A DNA stretch of 64,000 bases, from positions 1,798,139 through 1,862,138 of the forward strand of contig NZ_JAASRM010000001.1 of assembly GCF_011761565.1 (NCBI RefSeq), in the 5' to 3' direction. Below the pieces are notes generated by a model. The model was not told the DNA's origin, made no database searches, and saw only the letters and a program-made list of their open reading frames with translations. The DNA comes from Rhizomicrobium palustre. GTDB taxonomy: Bacteria; Pseudomonadota; Alphaproteobacteria; Micropepsales; Micropepsaceae. Positions within the stretch are counted from its first letter, which is position 1. Every line of letters begins with the position of its first letter. Of the stretch, positions 1 to 8,487 are shown piece after piece. Position numbers and translations under genes: made by a program.

Positions 1-887
1 TTGCCATAGCGCCCGCCCCAGCCGCCCCATTCGGGATGTTCGGGATCGGAAAGTCCGCGCGAAATCAGGTTCAGGAAAGAGGGCGTATCGCCTTCCATGA
101 TCCAGATGTGCTGCGGATAGAGCGCGCCCAGCGGGCCTTTGCGGATATGCGCATCGAGCCAGGCATTGGTGACCAGGCGCGTATCGGGGCCGGTCATATG
201 CTCGGCTTTTGGATCGTCATGCACCTCGCTCGAAATGCCGGTCCAGGTCGCGCTTTCATATTGGCTGAAGGCATGGATGGAGGCGATCCAGAACAGTTCG
301 GGAAAATTTGCTCGCGCCCAAGGCCCGGCATCATCCTGATCGGAAATCGAATAGACCCGCAGCTTGGCGATGAAGGCTTTCAGCCGTTCCGGCGTGCGGG
401 TTTTCTTCACCTTGTAAAGCGCTTGGGCCAGATCGGCGCTGCCGCCCCAATTGACCACCCATAAGGGGCGCGGGTCGGGTTTGTCGGCCTGGGCGATGAT
501 CCAGTCGGAGCCCTCGGTATCGAAACCCTCGCCGACATGGGCGATGCCGTAATGCGGTTGGCCGTTTTTGACGAGGGCCATCAGCTTGGCGGCGTCAGGA
601 TAGGCCTTGTCATGGGCGCGCAGATTTTTCAGCACCTTGCCATAGGCCTCGATGCGTTCGCGGAATAATTCGGGATGGATGATGTCGCGCTGCCAGGTGG
701 AGGTGGAGGCGACAAAGCCCTCCGCATCAAGCTGATTGGTATAAAGCAGAAAGCGGACGAAGCTTTCGGAATCATCCGGCTCGTTACCGATATCGGAGAC
801 CACGATCACGCGCGGCTTCACATCCGCCGCCGCCAGCGCCGTTGTGCCGAGCAGCAGCGTCGCAAAAAGTCCGGTTAGTATTTTCAT
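1..887 (-). CDS. DUF1593 (nucleoside-hydrolase-like) secreted protein, 3' end outside window
   Basis: The reading frame starts at the ATG at 887 and runs without a stop off the left window edge, so only the N-terminal ~295 residues are seen. Residues 1-20 form a short basic-hydrophobic signal peptide ending in ALAAA. Directly after it comes VVSDIGNEPDDSESFVRFLL, the hallmark of the DUF1593 family, whose Asp-rich loop resembles the metal-binding site of inosine/uridine nucleoside hydrolases. Members are often exported and sit near carbohydrate-degradation genes. The substrate here is unknown. The family call is firm; any enzymatic role is inference. A strong ribosome site (GGGAGG) lies 6-7 nt upstream of the start, inside a hairpin. 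Confidence 0.85.
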   Translation of the reverse strand, partial: MKILTGLFATLLLGTTALAAADVKPRVIVVSDIGNEPDDSESFVRFLLYTNQLDAEGFVASTSTWQRDIIHPELFRERIEAYGKVLKNLRAHDKAYPDAAKLMALVKNGQPHYGIAHVGEGFDTEGSDWIIAQADKPDPRPLWVVNWGGSADLAQALYKVKKTRTPERLKAFIAKLRVYSISDQDDAGPWARANFPELFWIASIHAFSQYESATWTGISSEVHDDPKAEHMTGPDTRLVTNAWLDAHIRKGPLGALYPQHIWIMEGDTPSFLNLISRGLSDPEHPEWGGWGGRYG

Positions 888-892
888 GATGT

Positions 893-911
893 CCTCCCGC
901 CGAACGGGAGG
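893..911 (-). promoter_or_regulatory. Hairpin enclosing the ribosome-binding site of the DUF1593 gene
   Basis: CCTCCCG (893-899) and CGGGAGG (905-911) are perfect 7-bp complementary arms around a 5-nt loop. Read on the minus strand, the arm nearest the start codon contains the Shine-Dalgarno sequence GGGAGG of the DUF1593 gene. In mRNA this could mask the ribosome site and reduce translation. The structure is visible; the regulatory role is inference. Confidence 0.45.
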
Positions 912-954
912 CATTAGTCACCGGGAAACAGCACAGGGCAAGTCACCAATTCGC

Positions 955-985
955 CGTCATGGCCGGGCTTGACCCGGCCATGACG
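955..985. repeat. REP-like palindrome (CGTCATGGCCGGG type)
   Basis: Perfect 13-bp arms, CGTCATGGCCGGG (955-967) and CCCGGCCATGACG (973-985), flank the loop CTTGA. The same core recurs twice at 6020-6127. It lies just downstream of the helicase gene, in an intergenic gap, as REP-like elements typically do. It might also stop transcription leaving rhlE, though no T-run follows. Confidence 0.75.
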
Positions 986-1000
986 AAACAGGTGTGAAAT

Positions 1001-2404
1001 CTAGTTCGCCGGGCGGCGCTGGGCGCCACTGCGCTGCTGGGGGCGGCCTGAACGCTGCGGTTTGCCCTGGGCGGGCTTTCCTTGCGCGCCGCGGGCTTCG
1101 CTTTTGCCCGCGGGCTTGCCGCCGCGATGGCTGTGCTTGCGCTCGCCCGCATCGCTGCGGCTCTCGCCACGACCTTCGCCGCCGGGTTTGCGCCCGCCAT
1201 GGAAGGGGCGCTTCTTGGCGTAATCGCGCGGCGCCTTGGGTTCGCTCGGCAGCATCTCGCCGCCGGCCACCGTCAGCTTCATCTTGGTCAGCCGTTCGAT
1301 GTCGCGCAGATACTCGTTTTCGGTGGCATCGCAAAAGCTGATCGCCTTGCCCGCATTGCCCGCACGCGCGGTGCGGCCGATACGGTGGACATAGCTTTCC
1401 GCCTCGTTGGGCAGATCGAAATTCACCACATGGGTCACGTCATCGATATCGATGCCGCGCGCGGCGATATCGGTCGCCACCAGCACCCGCACTTCACCGG
1501 CCTTGAAGCGGGAAAGCGCGCGCTGGCGGGCATTCTGCGATTTGTTGCCGTGAATGGCTTCGGACTCGATGCGGTTCTTGCCCAAAAATTCCGCGATGCG
1601 ATTGGCGACATGCTTGGTGCGGGTGAAAACGATCACCCGGCTCATGGCGCTGTCTTTGAGAAGGTTCACCAAGAGCGGGCGCTTATCGGCGGCGGAAACG
1701 AAATGCACCACCTGCTCGATATTTTCCGCGGTGCGCTTGGGCGGGGAAAGATCGATGCGCGCCGGTTGATGCAGCAGCACGCGGCCCAGCTCCTCGATCT
1801 CGCCCGGCATGGTGGCCGAGAAGAGCATGGAATGGCGCTTGGCGGGCAGCATCGCCACGATTTTCTTGATGTCGCGGATAAAGCCCATATCCAGCATGCG
1901 ATCGGCTTCGTCGAGCACCAGATGGCTCACCGTATCGATGCGCACGGTCTTCTGCGACAGGTGGTCGAGAAGCCGGCCCGGTGTGGCGACCAGAATATCG
2001 ACGCCACCGGAAAGTTCCTTGATCTGATTGTTGATCGAGACGCCGCCCACAATCACCGTGGAGCGGATATGCGAGCCTTTGGCATAGGTGCGCACATTGT
2101 CGTGGATCTGGATGGCAAGCTCGCGGGTAGGCGCCAGGATCAGCGCGCGCACCGATCTGGGCTGGCGCGTGCCATGGGCGCGGCTCAGCACCGCCATCAC
2201 GGGCAGGGTAAAGGCGGCGGTCTTGCCGGTGCCGGTCTGTGCCAGCGCCAGCATATCGCGGCCTTTCATGAGTTCGGGGATCGCCGCATTTTGGATCGGG
2301 GTCGGGGTCTGATAGCCCGCGTCGACCAGGGCCTTCAGCAGAATTTGGGGCAGGCCAAAGCTCGCAAAACCAGCCTCTTGGGCCGGGTTCTGTACGTCAG
2401 TCAC
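1001..2404 (-). CDS. rhlE: DEAD-box ATP-dependent RNA helicase, RhlE type
   Basis: 467 residues with the whole superfamily-2 motif set: Q motif near residues 30-38, Walker A AQTGTGKT at 55-62, PTRELA at 92-97, TPGR at 141-144, DEAD at 165-168, SAT at 196-198 and HRIGRTARAG at 340-349. After about residue 395 follows a basic, Gly/Arg/Lys/Gln-rich, low-complexity tail typical of RhlE proteins, which probably binds RNA. The start is GTG at 2404, with AAGGA six bases upstream. Such helicases unwind short RNA duplexes during ribosome assembly or RNA decay and are often cold-linked. The gene appears monocistronic. Confidence 0.93.
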   Translation of the reverse strand: MTDVQNPAQEAGFASFGLPQILLKALVDAGYQTPTPIQNAAIPELMKGRDMLALAQTGTGKTAAFTLPVMAVLSRAHGTRQPRSVRALILAPTRELAIQIHDNVRTYAKGSHIRSTVIVGGVSINNQIKELSGGVDILVATPGRLLDHLSQKTVRIDTVSHLVLDEADRMLDMGFIRDIKKIVAMLPAKRHSMLFSATMPGEIEELGRVLLHQPARIDLSPPKRTAENIEQVVHFVSAADKRPLLVNLLKDSAMSRVIVFTRTKHVANRIAEFLGKNRIESEAIHGNKSQNARQRALSRFKAGEVRVLVATDIAARGIDIDDVTHVVNFDLPNEAESYVHRIGRTARAGNAGKAISFCDATENEYLRDIERLTKMKLTVAGGEMLPSEPKAPRDYAKKRPFHGGRKPGGEGRGESRSDAGERKHSHRGGKPAGKSEARGAQGKPAQGKPQRSGRPQQRSGAQRRPAN

Positions 2405-2638
2405 ACTTCATCCTTCGGGCACATCGGCCAATGCCGCTGCGCCAGTTGCCGTGTCCTATGCACGAAAGGATGAACGGAAGTTTTGGAAAAATCTCCGCGC
2501 CAAGGCTCAAAAAGCCTACGTGCATGCGCGAAAGGTGTGTAGCCTCTACAGCTTTAGGCCGCGCAGGTCAAGTTGGCGGGGGATAGGGGAAACGCTGCGA
2601 CGGAGAATGTTTTAGAGGCGCCAGAACACGACGTTCGC

Positions 2639-2920
2639 CTACCGACGCTCCATCCCTCCTGCGTAGCGGTTCATGTCGTCCAAAGCAGCCGTGAAAGCTT
2701 TACGAATTTCTGTTTGGGAAAAGCGCTGATCCCAGAACTCAGTCATGAGTGCGTTCATCACTTCGATCAGCGCAGTTTCGCTGATCGAAACATTCATCTC
2801 CCTGAGTTGGCGACACTGGGCTGCTAAATCTGCGGCGGTTTTGTACGCGCCGAAGAGGACGCGCTCTTCATTGGTGAGGTCATCGGGCTGTTCAGGCAAC
2901 ATCGGGCGATTTCCGTGCAT
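2639..2920 (-). CDS. Hypothetical protein of about 93 residues
   Basis: A small open frame coding a hydrophilic, probably helical protein with many Glu, Arg and Ala residues; no signal peptide or membrane segment. I do not recognise a family. The ATG at 2920 has no clear ribosome site. An internal ATG at 2902 is preceded by GGAAA at a plausible distance and gives an 87-residue protein starting MLPEQPDD. The gene stands alone between the helicase and the GFA-family gene, same strand as both. Composition looks coding, but independent support is limited. Confidence 0.5.
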   Translation of the reverse strand: MHGNRPMLPEQPDDLTNEERVLFGAYKTAADLAAQCRQLREMNVSISETALIEVMNALMTEFWDQRFSQTEIRKAFTAALDDMNRYAGGMERR

Positions 2921-3031
2921 GTTGAAGGAACCATAGCAGGCCCAGCGCGCATTGCTGCGGGTAATTTGCCCTGTAAAGGGCAACTAATAGCGCATGCCGG
3001 AAATTGCCTTCACCCACTGCGATCCGCGCAC

Positions 3032-3442
3032 CTATTCCGGCACAAAGCGCAGATGGCCCACCACGCGCGTCGTGCCGGTATCGTTGGGGTGATTGACGCC
3101 ATCCACCACCGGGATATCGGGGAAATCGAAGGGGCTCACGCCTTCCAGGCAGGCGACATTGACGCCGAACAGCGCCGAGTTGGAGCGGCGGCGGTGATGG
3201 GTGTAGATGCCGCAATTGGAGCAGAAATAATGCTCCGCCACGCCGGTGTTGAAGCGATAAAGCTTTAGCACCTCCGCCCCCGTAAGGATGGTCAGCTCTT
3301 CGGCCCGCGCCGAGACAGGCGTGCCGCCCCGCATCCGGCAATAAGAGCAGGTACAGCGGCGGATGGAGTTGAACCCGTCGAGCAGCTTGACGCTGAAGCG
3401 CACGCATCCGCAATGACAGGCGCCGTTCAGAAATTCGTTCAT
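3032..3442 (-). CDS. GFA-family (CENP-V/GFA domain) zinc protein
   Basis: 136 residues carrying the zinc-binding pattern of the glutathione-dependent formaldehyde-activating (GFA) fold: Cys9, Cys11 and Cys13 near the N-terminus, a CTCSYC cluster at 30-35, and CSNCG at 74-78. The family is named for binding glutathione and zinc; true formaldehyde-activating activity is proven for few members, so the substrate stays open. Length is normal. A hairpin with arms TTGCCC/GGGCAA lies ~50 nt downstream at 2966-2983 but lacks a T-run. Confidence 0.88.
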   Translation of the reverse strand: MNEFLNGACHCGCVRFSVKLLDGFNSIRRCTCSYCRMRGGTPVSARAEELTILTGAEVLKLYRFNTGVAEHYFCSNCGIYTHHRRRSNSALFGVNVACLEGVSPFDFPDIPVVDGVNHPNDTGTTRVVGHLRFVPE

Positions 3443-3464
3443 AGTTATGCCTTTCAGCTTGCCC

Positions 3465-4691
3465 TTAGCGCCGCGCTTCTTCCAGCGCGCGGTTCAATAT
3501 CACATCGCCCGGGCCGCGCGTTGTGAGATCGATGAGAATGCGCGGCTGCCAGAATTCACGCGGGGTTCCGTCGACGTGATACAGCCGCTCAATCGGAAAA
3601 TGCACCGTGATGCCGCTATGGGGCAGGGTGAAAGGGCCGGTGCCGCCGCGCAAGCCCGCCATGGGCGTGCCAATGCTGGTGGCGTGGCGCAAGGCATCTA
3701 AGCCGATGGTCATGCCTTCGCCCATGCTGCCGGTCCAATGATCGCAGAGCACCACCAGCTTGGCGGTGATGCGGGGCCCGCGCGGGCTGACCATTTTCAG
3801 CCAGGAGTCTTTGGGAAAGCTCTTGCCGGGTCCTGGTTCAAAGACGCGCTGATAGGCTGCGGGTTTCGCGATGAAGCGCCCCAGAATGGGCTCGGCCACA
3901 TCGGTATTGCCGCCGCTCGGCGTATTGCGCAAATCGAGGATCAGCGCGCGGATTTTTCCGAGCTTTTTTACCGCCGCATCGAAGGCCGCGACTGTCTCCG
4001 TATCGCCTAGGCTGTTTTCAATGCGGATATAGCCAATCCCATGCTCAAGCTTTCGCGCGGTGACCGGGGCTTGGCTTTGTAGCGGCGCGTAAGGGGCAAG
4101 GGTGACCTCCTTGCGCGCCCCATTCTGACTGAGGCTGAGGCGGCGCTCGCCCTCATGAGTTCCCGCCAAGAGCACGCGCAAGGTCGCGTTATCGGCGTCG
4201 GGATCGGGCTCGATGAGCGCTTTGGGGGCCGCCGCGCGCACCGCCTCCGTGATGGAAATGCCATTGAGGTTTTCCAACACCGCTCCGGCGCGGATACCGG
4301 CCTTCTCGGCGGGGCTGCCAGGGCGGACCTCGGTGATGATCGCGCGGCCGTTTTGGAGCTCGGCCCAAAGCTCGGCGCCGGTCGGGATCAATTGCGGGGA
4401 GGAGGGGGTGTTGCGGTTGAGGGTGGCATGGGGATCGTGCAGCTCGCCCACCACCTTCTCAATCATATGCAGAAAGTCGTTCCGCCCCGCCGCGCTCTCC
4501 GCCGCGCCGCGATAAAGGGTGCGCAGCTTCTCCAAATCCAGATGGCGCTCGGGCAAATAGGCGTAATGGGAAGCGATCTGATCGATGAGGTAGTCGTAAT
4601 CGGCTAGACGGTCGGCGGGGGTCATCTCCGCACGGATCGGCCCAAACGCCAGAGAAATCGCCAAAAAAGAGAAAATCGCTGCCCGCCGCAT
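3465..4691 (-). CDS. Secreted S41-family (C-terminal-processing-like) peptidase
   Basis: From the ATG at 4691 the protein begins with a signal peptide (MRRAAIFSFLAISLAFG, cut around IRA). An upstream in-frame start at 4724 is less likely, because it would put 11 residues before the leader. A PDZ-like segment (EVRPGSPAEKAGIRAG) lies around residues 120-175. The C-terminal half has the tail-specific protease fold, with ALILDLRNTPSGG and a candidate catalytic Ser in TGSMGEG. These enzymes cleave unfolded or C-terminal substrates in the periplasm. The catalytic motif departs somewhat from Prc/CtpA, as in the broader S41 group. No substrate can be assigned. Its stop codon lies 22 nt from the GFA gene start. 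Confidence 0.85.
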   Translation of the reverse strand: MRRAAIFSFLAISLAFGPIRAEMTPADRLADYDYLIDQIASHYAYLPERHLDLEKLRTLYRGAAESAAGRNDFLHMIEKVVGELHDPHATLNRNTPSSPQLIPTGAELWAELQNGRAIITEVRPGSPAEKAGIRAGAVLENLNGISITEAVRAAAPKALIEPDPDADNATLRVLLAGTHEGERRLSLSQNGARKEVTLAPYAPLQSQAPVTARKLEHGIGYIRIENSLGDTETVAAFDAAVKKLGKIRALILDLRNTPSGGNTDVAEPILGRFIAKPAAYQRVFEPGPGKSFPKDSWLKMVSPRGPRITAKLVVLCDHWTGSMGEGMTIGLDALRHATSIGTPMAGLRGGTGPFTLPHSGITVHFPIERLYHVDGTPREFWQPRILIDLTTRGPGDVILNRALEEARR

Positions 4692-4941
4692 CCTGCCCGC
4701 CCAATATCCTATTCGGGCAGTCAATCACGGAGAGGCTGGTTTTAATCCCGGCGTGCGCAGCATGGCTGGGTTGCGCGCTGCGGCATTCGTGCAGCCTTGA
4801 AGCAACGCTGTCGCACACCCACATCAGGAAGGCTGTAGTTCCGTGGGTATCGCCCGCCAGAAGCTTACCGGTCTCTGGCGGGTGATGCTTTTTTGGAGCC
4901 CCTCAGGGGGAGATTCGCGCTCAACTGCGATTTTCCAACGC

Positions 4942-4967
4942 AAAAAGGCCGCCCAGATGGACGGCCT
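4942..4967 (-). terminator. Rho-independent terminator of rpsU
   Basis: On the minus strand AGGCCG and CGGCCT form a stem around a ~10-nt loop, followed by TTTTT. It lies 28 nt beyond the rpsU stop codon, the expected place for a ribosomal-protein terminator. Confidence 0.75.
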
Positions 4968-4994
4968 AAAGCTCTGCTCAAAGAACAGTCGCGC

Positions 4995-5207
4995 TTATTT
5001 CGGCAGCAAGCCTTCGCGCTGCAGGCGCTTGCGCTGCAGCTTGCGATAACGGCGGATCGCTTCGGCGCGCTCACGGGCCCGCTTCTCGCTCGGCTTCTCG
5101 AAGTGGCCACGCAGTTTCATTTCGCGGAAAATGCCTTCACGCTGCATCTTCTTCTTCAGCGCCTTGAGGGCCTGGTCGATGTTATTGTCGCGAACGATGA
5201 TCTGCAA
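4995..5207 (-). CDS. rpsU: 30S ribosomal protein S21 (bS21), TTG start
   Basis: The 70-residue product ([20 protein letters not shown] onward, ending LQREGLLPK) is unmistakably bS21, a small basic protein of the 30S platform. The start is TTG at 5207 with GGAG nine bases upstream. The frame stays open for 47 more codons upstream, but that extension is not S21-like, so ATG-based start picking would mis-extend the gene. It is followed by a Rho-independent terminator and is divergent from def across 233 bp. Confidence 0.95.
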   Translation of the reverse strand: MQIIVRDNNIDQALKALKKKMQREGIFREMKLRGHFEKPSEKRARERAEAIRRYRKLQRKRLQREGLLPK

Positions 5208-5373
5208 AAGTCTCACTCCGTTTGTTCTTTGAGGGGCGGCTATATATCCGATGCCCAACCCCAAGTCCACATGGTGCCCCCCTTGAATCAACGCATTCGG
5301 GGGCGGATTCTGCCGCAGGGCGTGTGATTTTTGGGTTTGGTGCGCCAAAGCCCGGCTTTCGAGGTTAAAATCT

Positions 5374-5394
5374 TAAATCCCGGGGAAGGATTTA
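5374..5394. promoter_or_regulatory. Palindrome in the rpsU-def intergenic region
   Basis: TAAATCC (5374-5380) and GGATTTA (5388-5394) are perfect inverted arms with a 7-nt loop, 46 bp before the def start. It could be a protein-binding site or a 5'-UTR hairpin. Function unknown. Confidence 0.3.
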
Positions 5395-5440
5395 GGCCCC
5401 AAAATGGCGCCTAAGCCCCGCAAACATCATGGAATTCGCC

Positions 5441-5983
5441 ATGGCCATCTTGAAAATCGCCCGCATGGGCCACCCCGTCCTGATGAAGAAGGCCGAAAGC
5501 GTGGCCGACCCGACCGCGCCCGAGGTCAAACGCCTGGTCGCCGATATGTTCGAGACCATGGTGGATGCCAATGGGGCGGGCCTCGCCGCGCCGCAGGTCC
5601 ATGTCTCGCTCCGGGTGGTGGTGTTCCAGGCCCCGGCCGAGCGCGCCGACAGCCTGACTGATGAAGAACGCTATGAGCAGACCGCCCCGCTCACCGTGCT
5701 GATCAACCCGGAGATCGAAATCCTGGATGAGAAAACGGAACCCGGCTGGGAGGGCTGCTTGTCGGTGCCCGGGCTTCGCGGTCTGGTGGAGCGCCCCGCC
5801 CATATCCGCTATCGCGGCTTTGATCACGAGGGCCATAAAATCGAGCGCGTCGCCAAGGGCTTCCATGCCCGTGTGGTGCAGCATGAGGTCGATCACCTCG
5901 AAGGCATCCTCTACCCCCAGCGCATGAAGGACCTGCGCCCGCTGATTTTCGAAAGCGAAATCCGCCATTGGGTGAAGGGGTAG
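5441..5983 (+). CDS. def: Peptide deformylase
   Basis: Removes the N-formyl group from nascent proteins. All three family motifs are present: GAGLAAPQ at residues 45-52, EGCLSVPG at 104-111 (Cys is a metal ligand) and HEVDH at 148-152 (two His ligands and the catalytic Glu). Length of 180 residues is slightly longer than average. The ATG at 5441 has GGA seven bases upstream and gives the standard MAI- N-terminus. An ATG at 5429 in the same frame is possible but lacks a ribosome site. No fmt follows, which is the common neighbour. Confidence 0.93.
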   Translation: MAILKIARMGHPVLMKKAESVADPTAPEVKRLVADMFETMVDANGAGLAAPQVHVSLRVVVFQAPAERADSLTDEERYEQTAPLTVLINPEIEILDEKTEPGWEGCLSVPGLRGLVERPAHIRYRGFDHEGHKIERVAKGFHARVVQHEVDHLEGILYPQRMKDLRPLIFESEIRHWVKG

Positions 5984-6019
5984 GGGGAGCCCTCGGAGCG
6001 ACACCCTTCCTCTACTTAT

Positions 6020-6127
6020 CGTCATGGCCGGGCTCCGACCCGGCCATCCATTGCTCACCGCAGAAGCCCCTACAGTGGGCTAAGTCCACTCACCGCCTGG
6101 ATGGCCGGGTCAGGCCCGGCCATGACG
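6020..6127. repeat. Composite inverted REP element (two palindromes head to head)
   Basis: Two copies of the ATGGCCGGG...CCCGGCCAT palindrome (6024-6047 and 6101-6123) are themselves arranged as ~30-bp inverted arms (6020-6049 and 6098-6127, about two mismatches) around a 48-bp centre. The ends carry the same CGTCATGGCCGGG seen at 955. The pattern matches bacterial REP-pair structures mobilised by RAYT transposases. The element sits just downstream of def. Confidence 0.75.
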
Positions 6128-6261
6128 GAAATTGTAAGCTCCCATTCGAAAACCATCTCCCCCTATGCGTCCCCTGCGTTGGAGCATCGCGGTTGACGCT
6201 GCTTGCTGGCGGTTGAACTGAGGCGCACACTCGCTTTCGACTCCAAATGGGGGAGGCTGGT

Positions 6262-6873
6262 ATGCGCGTTTCAAAAGCGTGCCTCTGTCTCGCCGCGTCT
6301 GCGCTGGCTCTGGTGCCCAGCGCAATGGCCCGACAACTGGCAGTCGTCAAAGTTACACCTGTCGGTGTTGCCTGCATGTTTTCTCCGAAATGCGGCATCA
6401 CACCCACCGATTCGGTGAGTTACTTCCAACTTCCTGGCAGCGCGGGGCAGGGCAAGCTCCTGGTCCGCACCTATCCCGGGCTTCCTGGCACCAGAGCCGC
6501 GGGGCTGACGGGCTATTCCTTTTTCATTGATATGAGCCGGTCCATGGCGCTCGGTGCACCGAATTGCGTGTCGAAAATGGTGCTCGATACCGGGCCGGTG
6601 GCAACTCTCGAATATGGCTCGCCTGGCGAAGTCTTTGTGGTGGACGGCAATGCCGGCGCCGGACTTTCCCAAGTGAGCCAGACCGGCAATCGGCTAACCT
6701 TCACCTTTGCCAAGGCGATTTGTCCGGGCCGTTCGGGAATGACCGAAAGCCTTTATTTCGGTTTCGCCGCCAAGGGCGGGCCGATTCCGGCTAAGGGCCA
6801 GATCTCTGGATCGGAATCGGGTGTGGTCGATGTTGACGTCAGGGTGCCGCGCCGCACTGGGCCCGATAGCTGA
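6262..6873 (+). CDS. Secreted protein of unknown function
   Basis: The ATG at 6262 follows GGGAGG at good spacing. Residues 1-23 form a signal peptide (MRVSKACLCLAASALALVPS). The mature ~180 residues are Gly/Ser/Val-rich and hydrophilic with four or more Cys, suggesting a beta-rich periplasmic or extracellular protein with disulphides. I recognise no family. It sits between the composite REP element and the COQ9 gene and appears to be a single transcription unit. Confidence 0.7.
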   Translation: MRVSKACLCLAASALALVPSAMARQLAVVKVTPVGVACMFSPKCGITPTDSVSYFQLPGSAGQGKLLVRTYPGLPGTRAAGLTGYSFFIDMSRSMALGAPNCVSKMVLDTGPVATLEYGSPGEVFVVDGNAGAGLSQVSQTGNRLTFTFAKAICPGRSGMTESLYFGFAAKGGPIPAKGQISGSESGVVDVDVRVPRRTGPDS

Positions 6874-6966
6874 TCGTCGCTCAAGAGTTGATTGTATGGG
6901 GCGCTGAGCTTTGGACTTTTGCGCTGGGGGCGGGGATAATCCTCTGCCCCCACCGCAGGAGTTCGC

Positions 6967-7575
6967 ATGCCCGACGCTCTGAATGATGCTTTGAAAGACG
7001 CTGTGCTGGATGGCGTGCTTGCGCATGCCGAGAAAGACGGTTTCACCCCGGCTTCACTTACACGTGTGCTGCGCGAAAGAGGTGCGCCCGATACTCTTTT
7101 TCCGAATGGCATGGCGGGCGTCATCGCCTATTGGTCTGAAAGGACCGATACGATGCTCGCGGAGAACTTGAAGGGTGCGAACCTTCTGCAACTGCCGATG
7201 CGCAAGCGCATCCAAGTGGCGGTGCTTGCGCGTCTTGCGATCCTGAAACCGCACAAGGCCGCGGCACGCAAAGCCGCTCTTCTTCTGGCTTTGCCGCAAC
7301 ATGCGGGCCTGGGGGCCGAACTTGTTTGGCATTCGGCGGATGTGATTTGGCGCGCGGCGGGCGATCTCTCCACCGATTTCAACTATTACAGCAAGCGTGG
7401 AATTCTCGCGGGCGTTTTGTCTTCCACCATGATCGCCTGGTTCGGTGATGACAGCGCAGATCAGGCTGCGACGATTACATTCCTTGAAGCGCGCATCGAC
7501 AACGTTATGCAGTTCGAGAAATTGAAAGCGCGGGTGAAAGACGCCTGCAGCCCCAAAACAGGAACTGCCGCATGA
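6967..7575 (+). CDS. COQ9 family protein (ubiquinone biosynthesis)
   Basis: 202 residues, an alpha-helical TetR-like fold with the COQ9 signature YYSKRGILAGV and a following STMIAWFGD. In mitochondria and alphaproteobacteria COQ9 binds lipid/quinone intermediates and helps COQ7-type hydroxylation in ubiquinone synthesis. A GGAG ribosome site lies seven bases before the ATG at 6967. The stop overlaps the start of the next gene by 4 nt (ATGA), implying co-transcription with the cupin genes. COQ9 near rpsU and def is common in alphaproteobacteria. Confidence 0.88.
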   Translation: MPDALNDALKDAVLDGVLAHAEKDGFTPASLTRVLRERGAPDTLFPNGMAGVIAYWSERTDTMLAENLKGANLLQLPMRKRIQVAVLARLAILKPHKAAARKAALLLALPQHAGLGAELVWHSADVIWRAAGDLSTDFNYYSKRGILAGVLSSTMIAWFGDDSADQAATITFLEARIDNVMQFEKLKARVKDACSPKTGTAA

Positions 7576-8009
7576 AGGCCAAGGCACCGCTATTCGCCAC
7601 TCTCGCGCTCGATCTTATCACCGCTGCGGCTTTCGCGGATGGCTCTCCCTTGGATGGCTCGAAGGTCTATCATCGCGATGATGCGCCCGCGCGCAGTTTT
7701 CCCAATGGCGGCGGGGCGCGTGATCTTATCCTGGGTACACTGAAAACGGGTGAGGCAGTGCGCTTGCACGAATCGATGCAGCCGCAAGGCGCCCCCCCCA
7801 ACCCTGCGCATGCCATCGAGCATTCCGAACTCATCATCGTGGGCGAGGGGCGTCTCGCCTTCATTCACGACGGCGTGACAGAGGAAGCTGGCCCTGGCGA
7901 TGTTCTCTATGTCGCTTATGGTACCAACCATCAGATTCAGAACATCGGGTCCGGCCCGGTGAAATACGCCATCGTCTCGATCGGCGGAGACATCAAGCCG
8001 AAGCCGTAA
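7572..8009 (+). CDS. Secreted small cupin-domain protein
   Basis: 145 residues with a signal peptide (MKAKAPLFATLALDLITAAA) and a single cupin-2 barrel; the metal-site motif is HAIEHSE, and GPGDVLYVAYGTNHQIQNIG is the second cupin motif. It overlaps COQ9 by 4 nt and is followed 19 nt later by a paralogue. Cupins of this size bind metals and may act as dioxygenases or isomerases; no activity can be assigned. Length is normal for a monodomain cupin. Confidence 0.78.
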   Translation: MKAKAPLFATLALDLITAAAFADGSPLDGSKVYHRDDAPARSFPNGGGARDLILGTLKTGEAVRLHESMQPQGAPPNPAHAIEHSELIIVGEGRLAFIHDGVTEEAGPGDVLYVAYGTNHQIQNIGSGPVKYAIVSIGGDIKPKP

Positions 8010-8028
8010 AAAATACAGGGAGACAGGG

Positions 8029-8487
8029 ATGGACAACGCACTCGACCGCCGCGGCCTTTTCGCCGCGCTGGGGATGATCGGCATGGCGGGTGCGTTCGGC
8101 AAAGCCGAGGCGGCGGATGGGGCGTCTCTCACCGAAAGCCGCGTGCTGAAATATGCCGACCTGCCTTTGCGCAAATTCGATAATGGCGGCGAGCAGCGCC
8201 GGGTGATGGCGGGCACGCTGGCAACGGGCGAGTTTGTGGAGATTCACGAGACCATGCTGCCTGCAGGCGAAATGCCTCATCCTCCCCATGCGCATCCCAA
8301 TTCGGAATGGCTTTTCATTCAGACCGGCAGCCTCGAATACATTCATAGCGATGGCAGCCATATTCCCACCGGCCCTGGCGATATCGTCTTCACCGCCTCG
8401 AACAAAACCCATGGCTTGAAGAACATCGGCGCCACACCGGCCACATACATTGTGGTGTCGGTGTCAAAACAACTGCCGGAAGGCTAA
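8029..8487 (+). CDS. Tat-type secreted cupin-domain protein, paralogue of the previous gene
   Basis: 152 residues starting MDNALDRRGLFAALGMIG, with a twin-arginine RRGLF motif before a hydrophobic stretch, so Tat export is likely. The cupin metal site is visible as HPPHAHPNSE, with a second motif GPGDIVFTASNKTHGL. It shares spacing and motifs with the preceding cupin, so the two look like a tandem duplication in which one copy uses a Sec-like and the other a Tat-like leader. Good ribosome site GGGAGACAGGG. A strong hairpin follows the stop. Confidence 0.78.
   Translation: MDNALDRRGLFAALGMIGMAGAFGKAEAADGASLTESRVLKYADLPLRKFDNGGEQRRVMAGTLATGEFVEIHETMLPAGEMPHPPHAHPNSEWLFIQTGSLEYIHSDGSHIPTGPGDIVFTASNKTHGLKNIGATPATYIVVSVSKQLPEG

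Noticed and set aside
1082-2473. Long plus-strand open frame opposite the RNA helicase gene
   Set aside because: His/Gly/Arg-rich shadow of a high-GC gene; the minus-strand product has every helicase motif.
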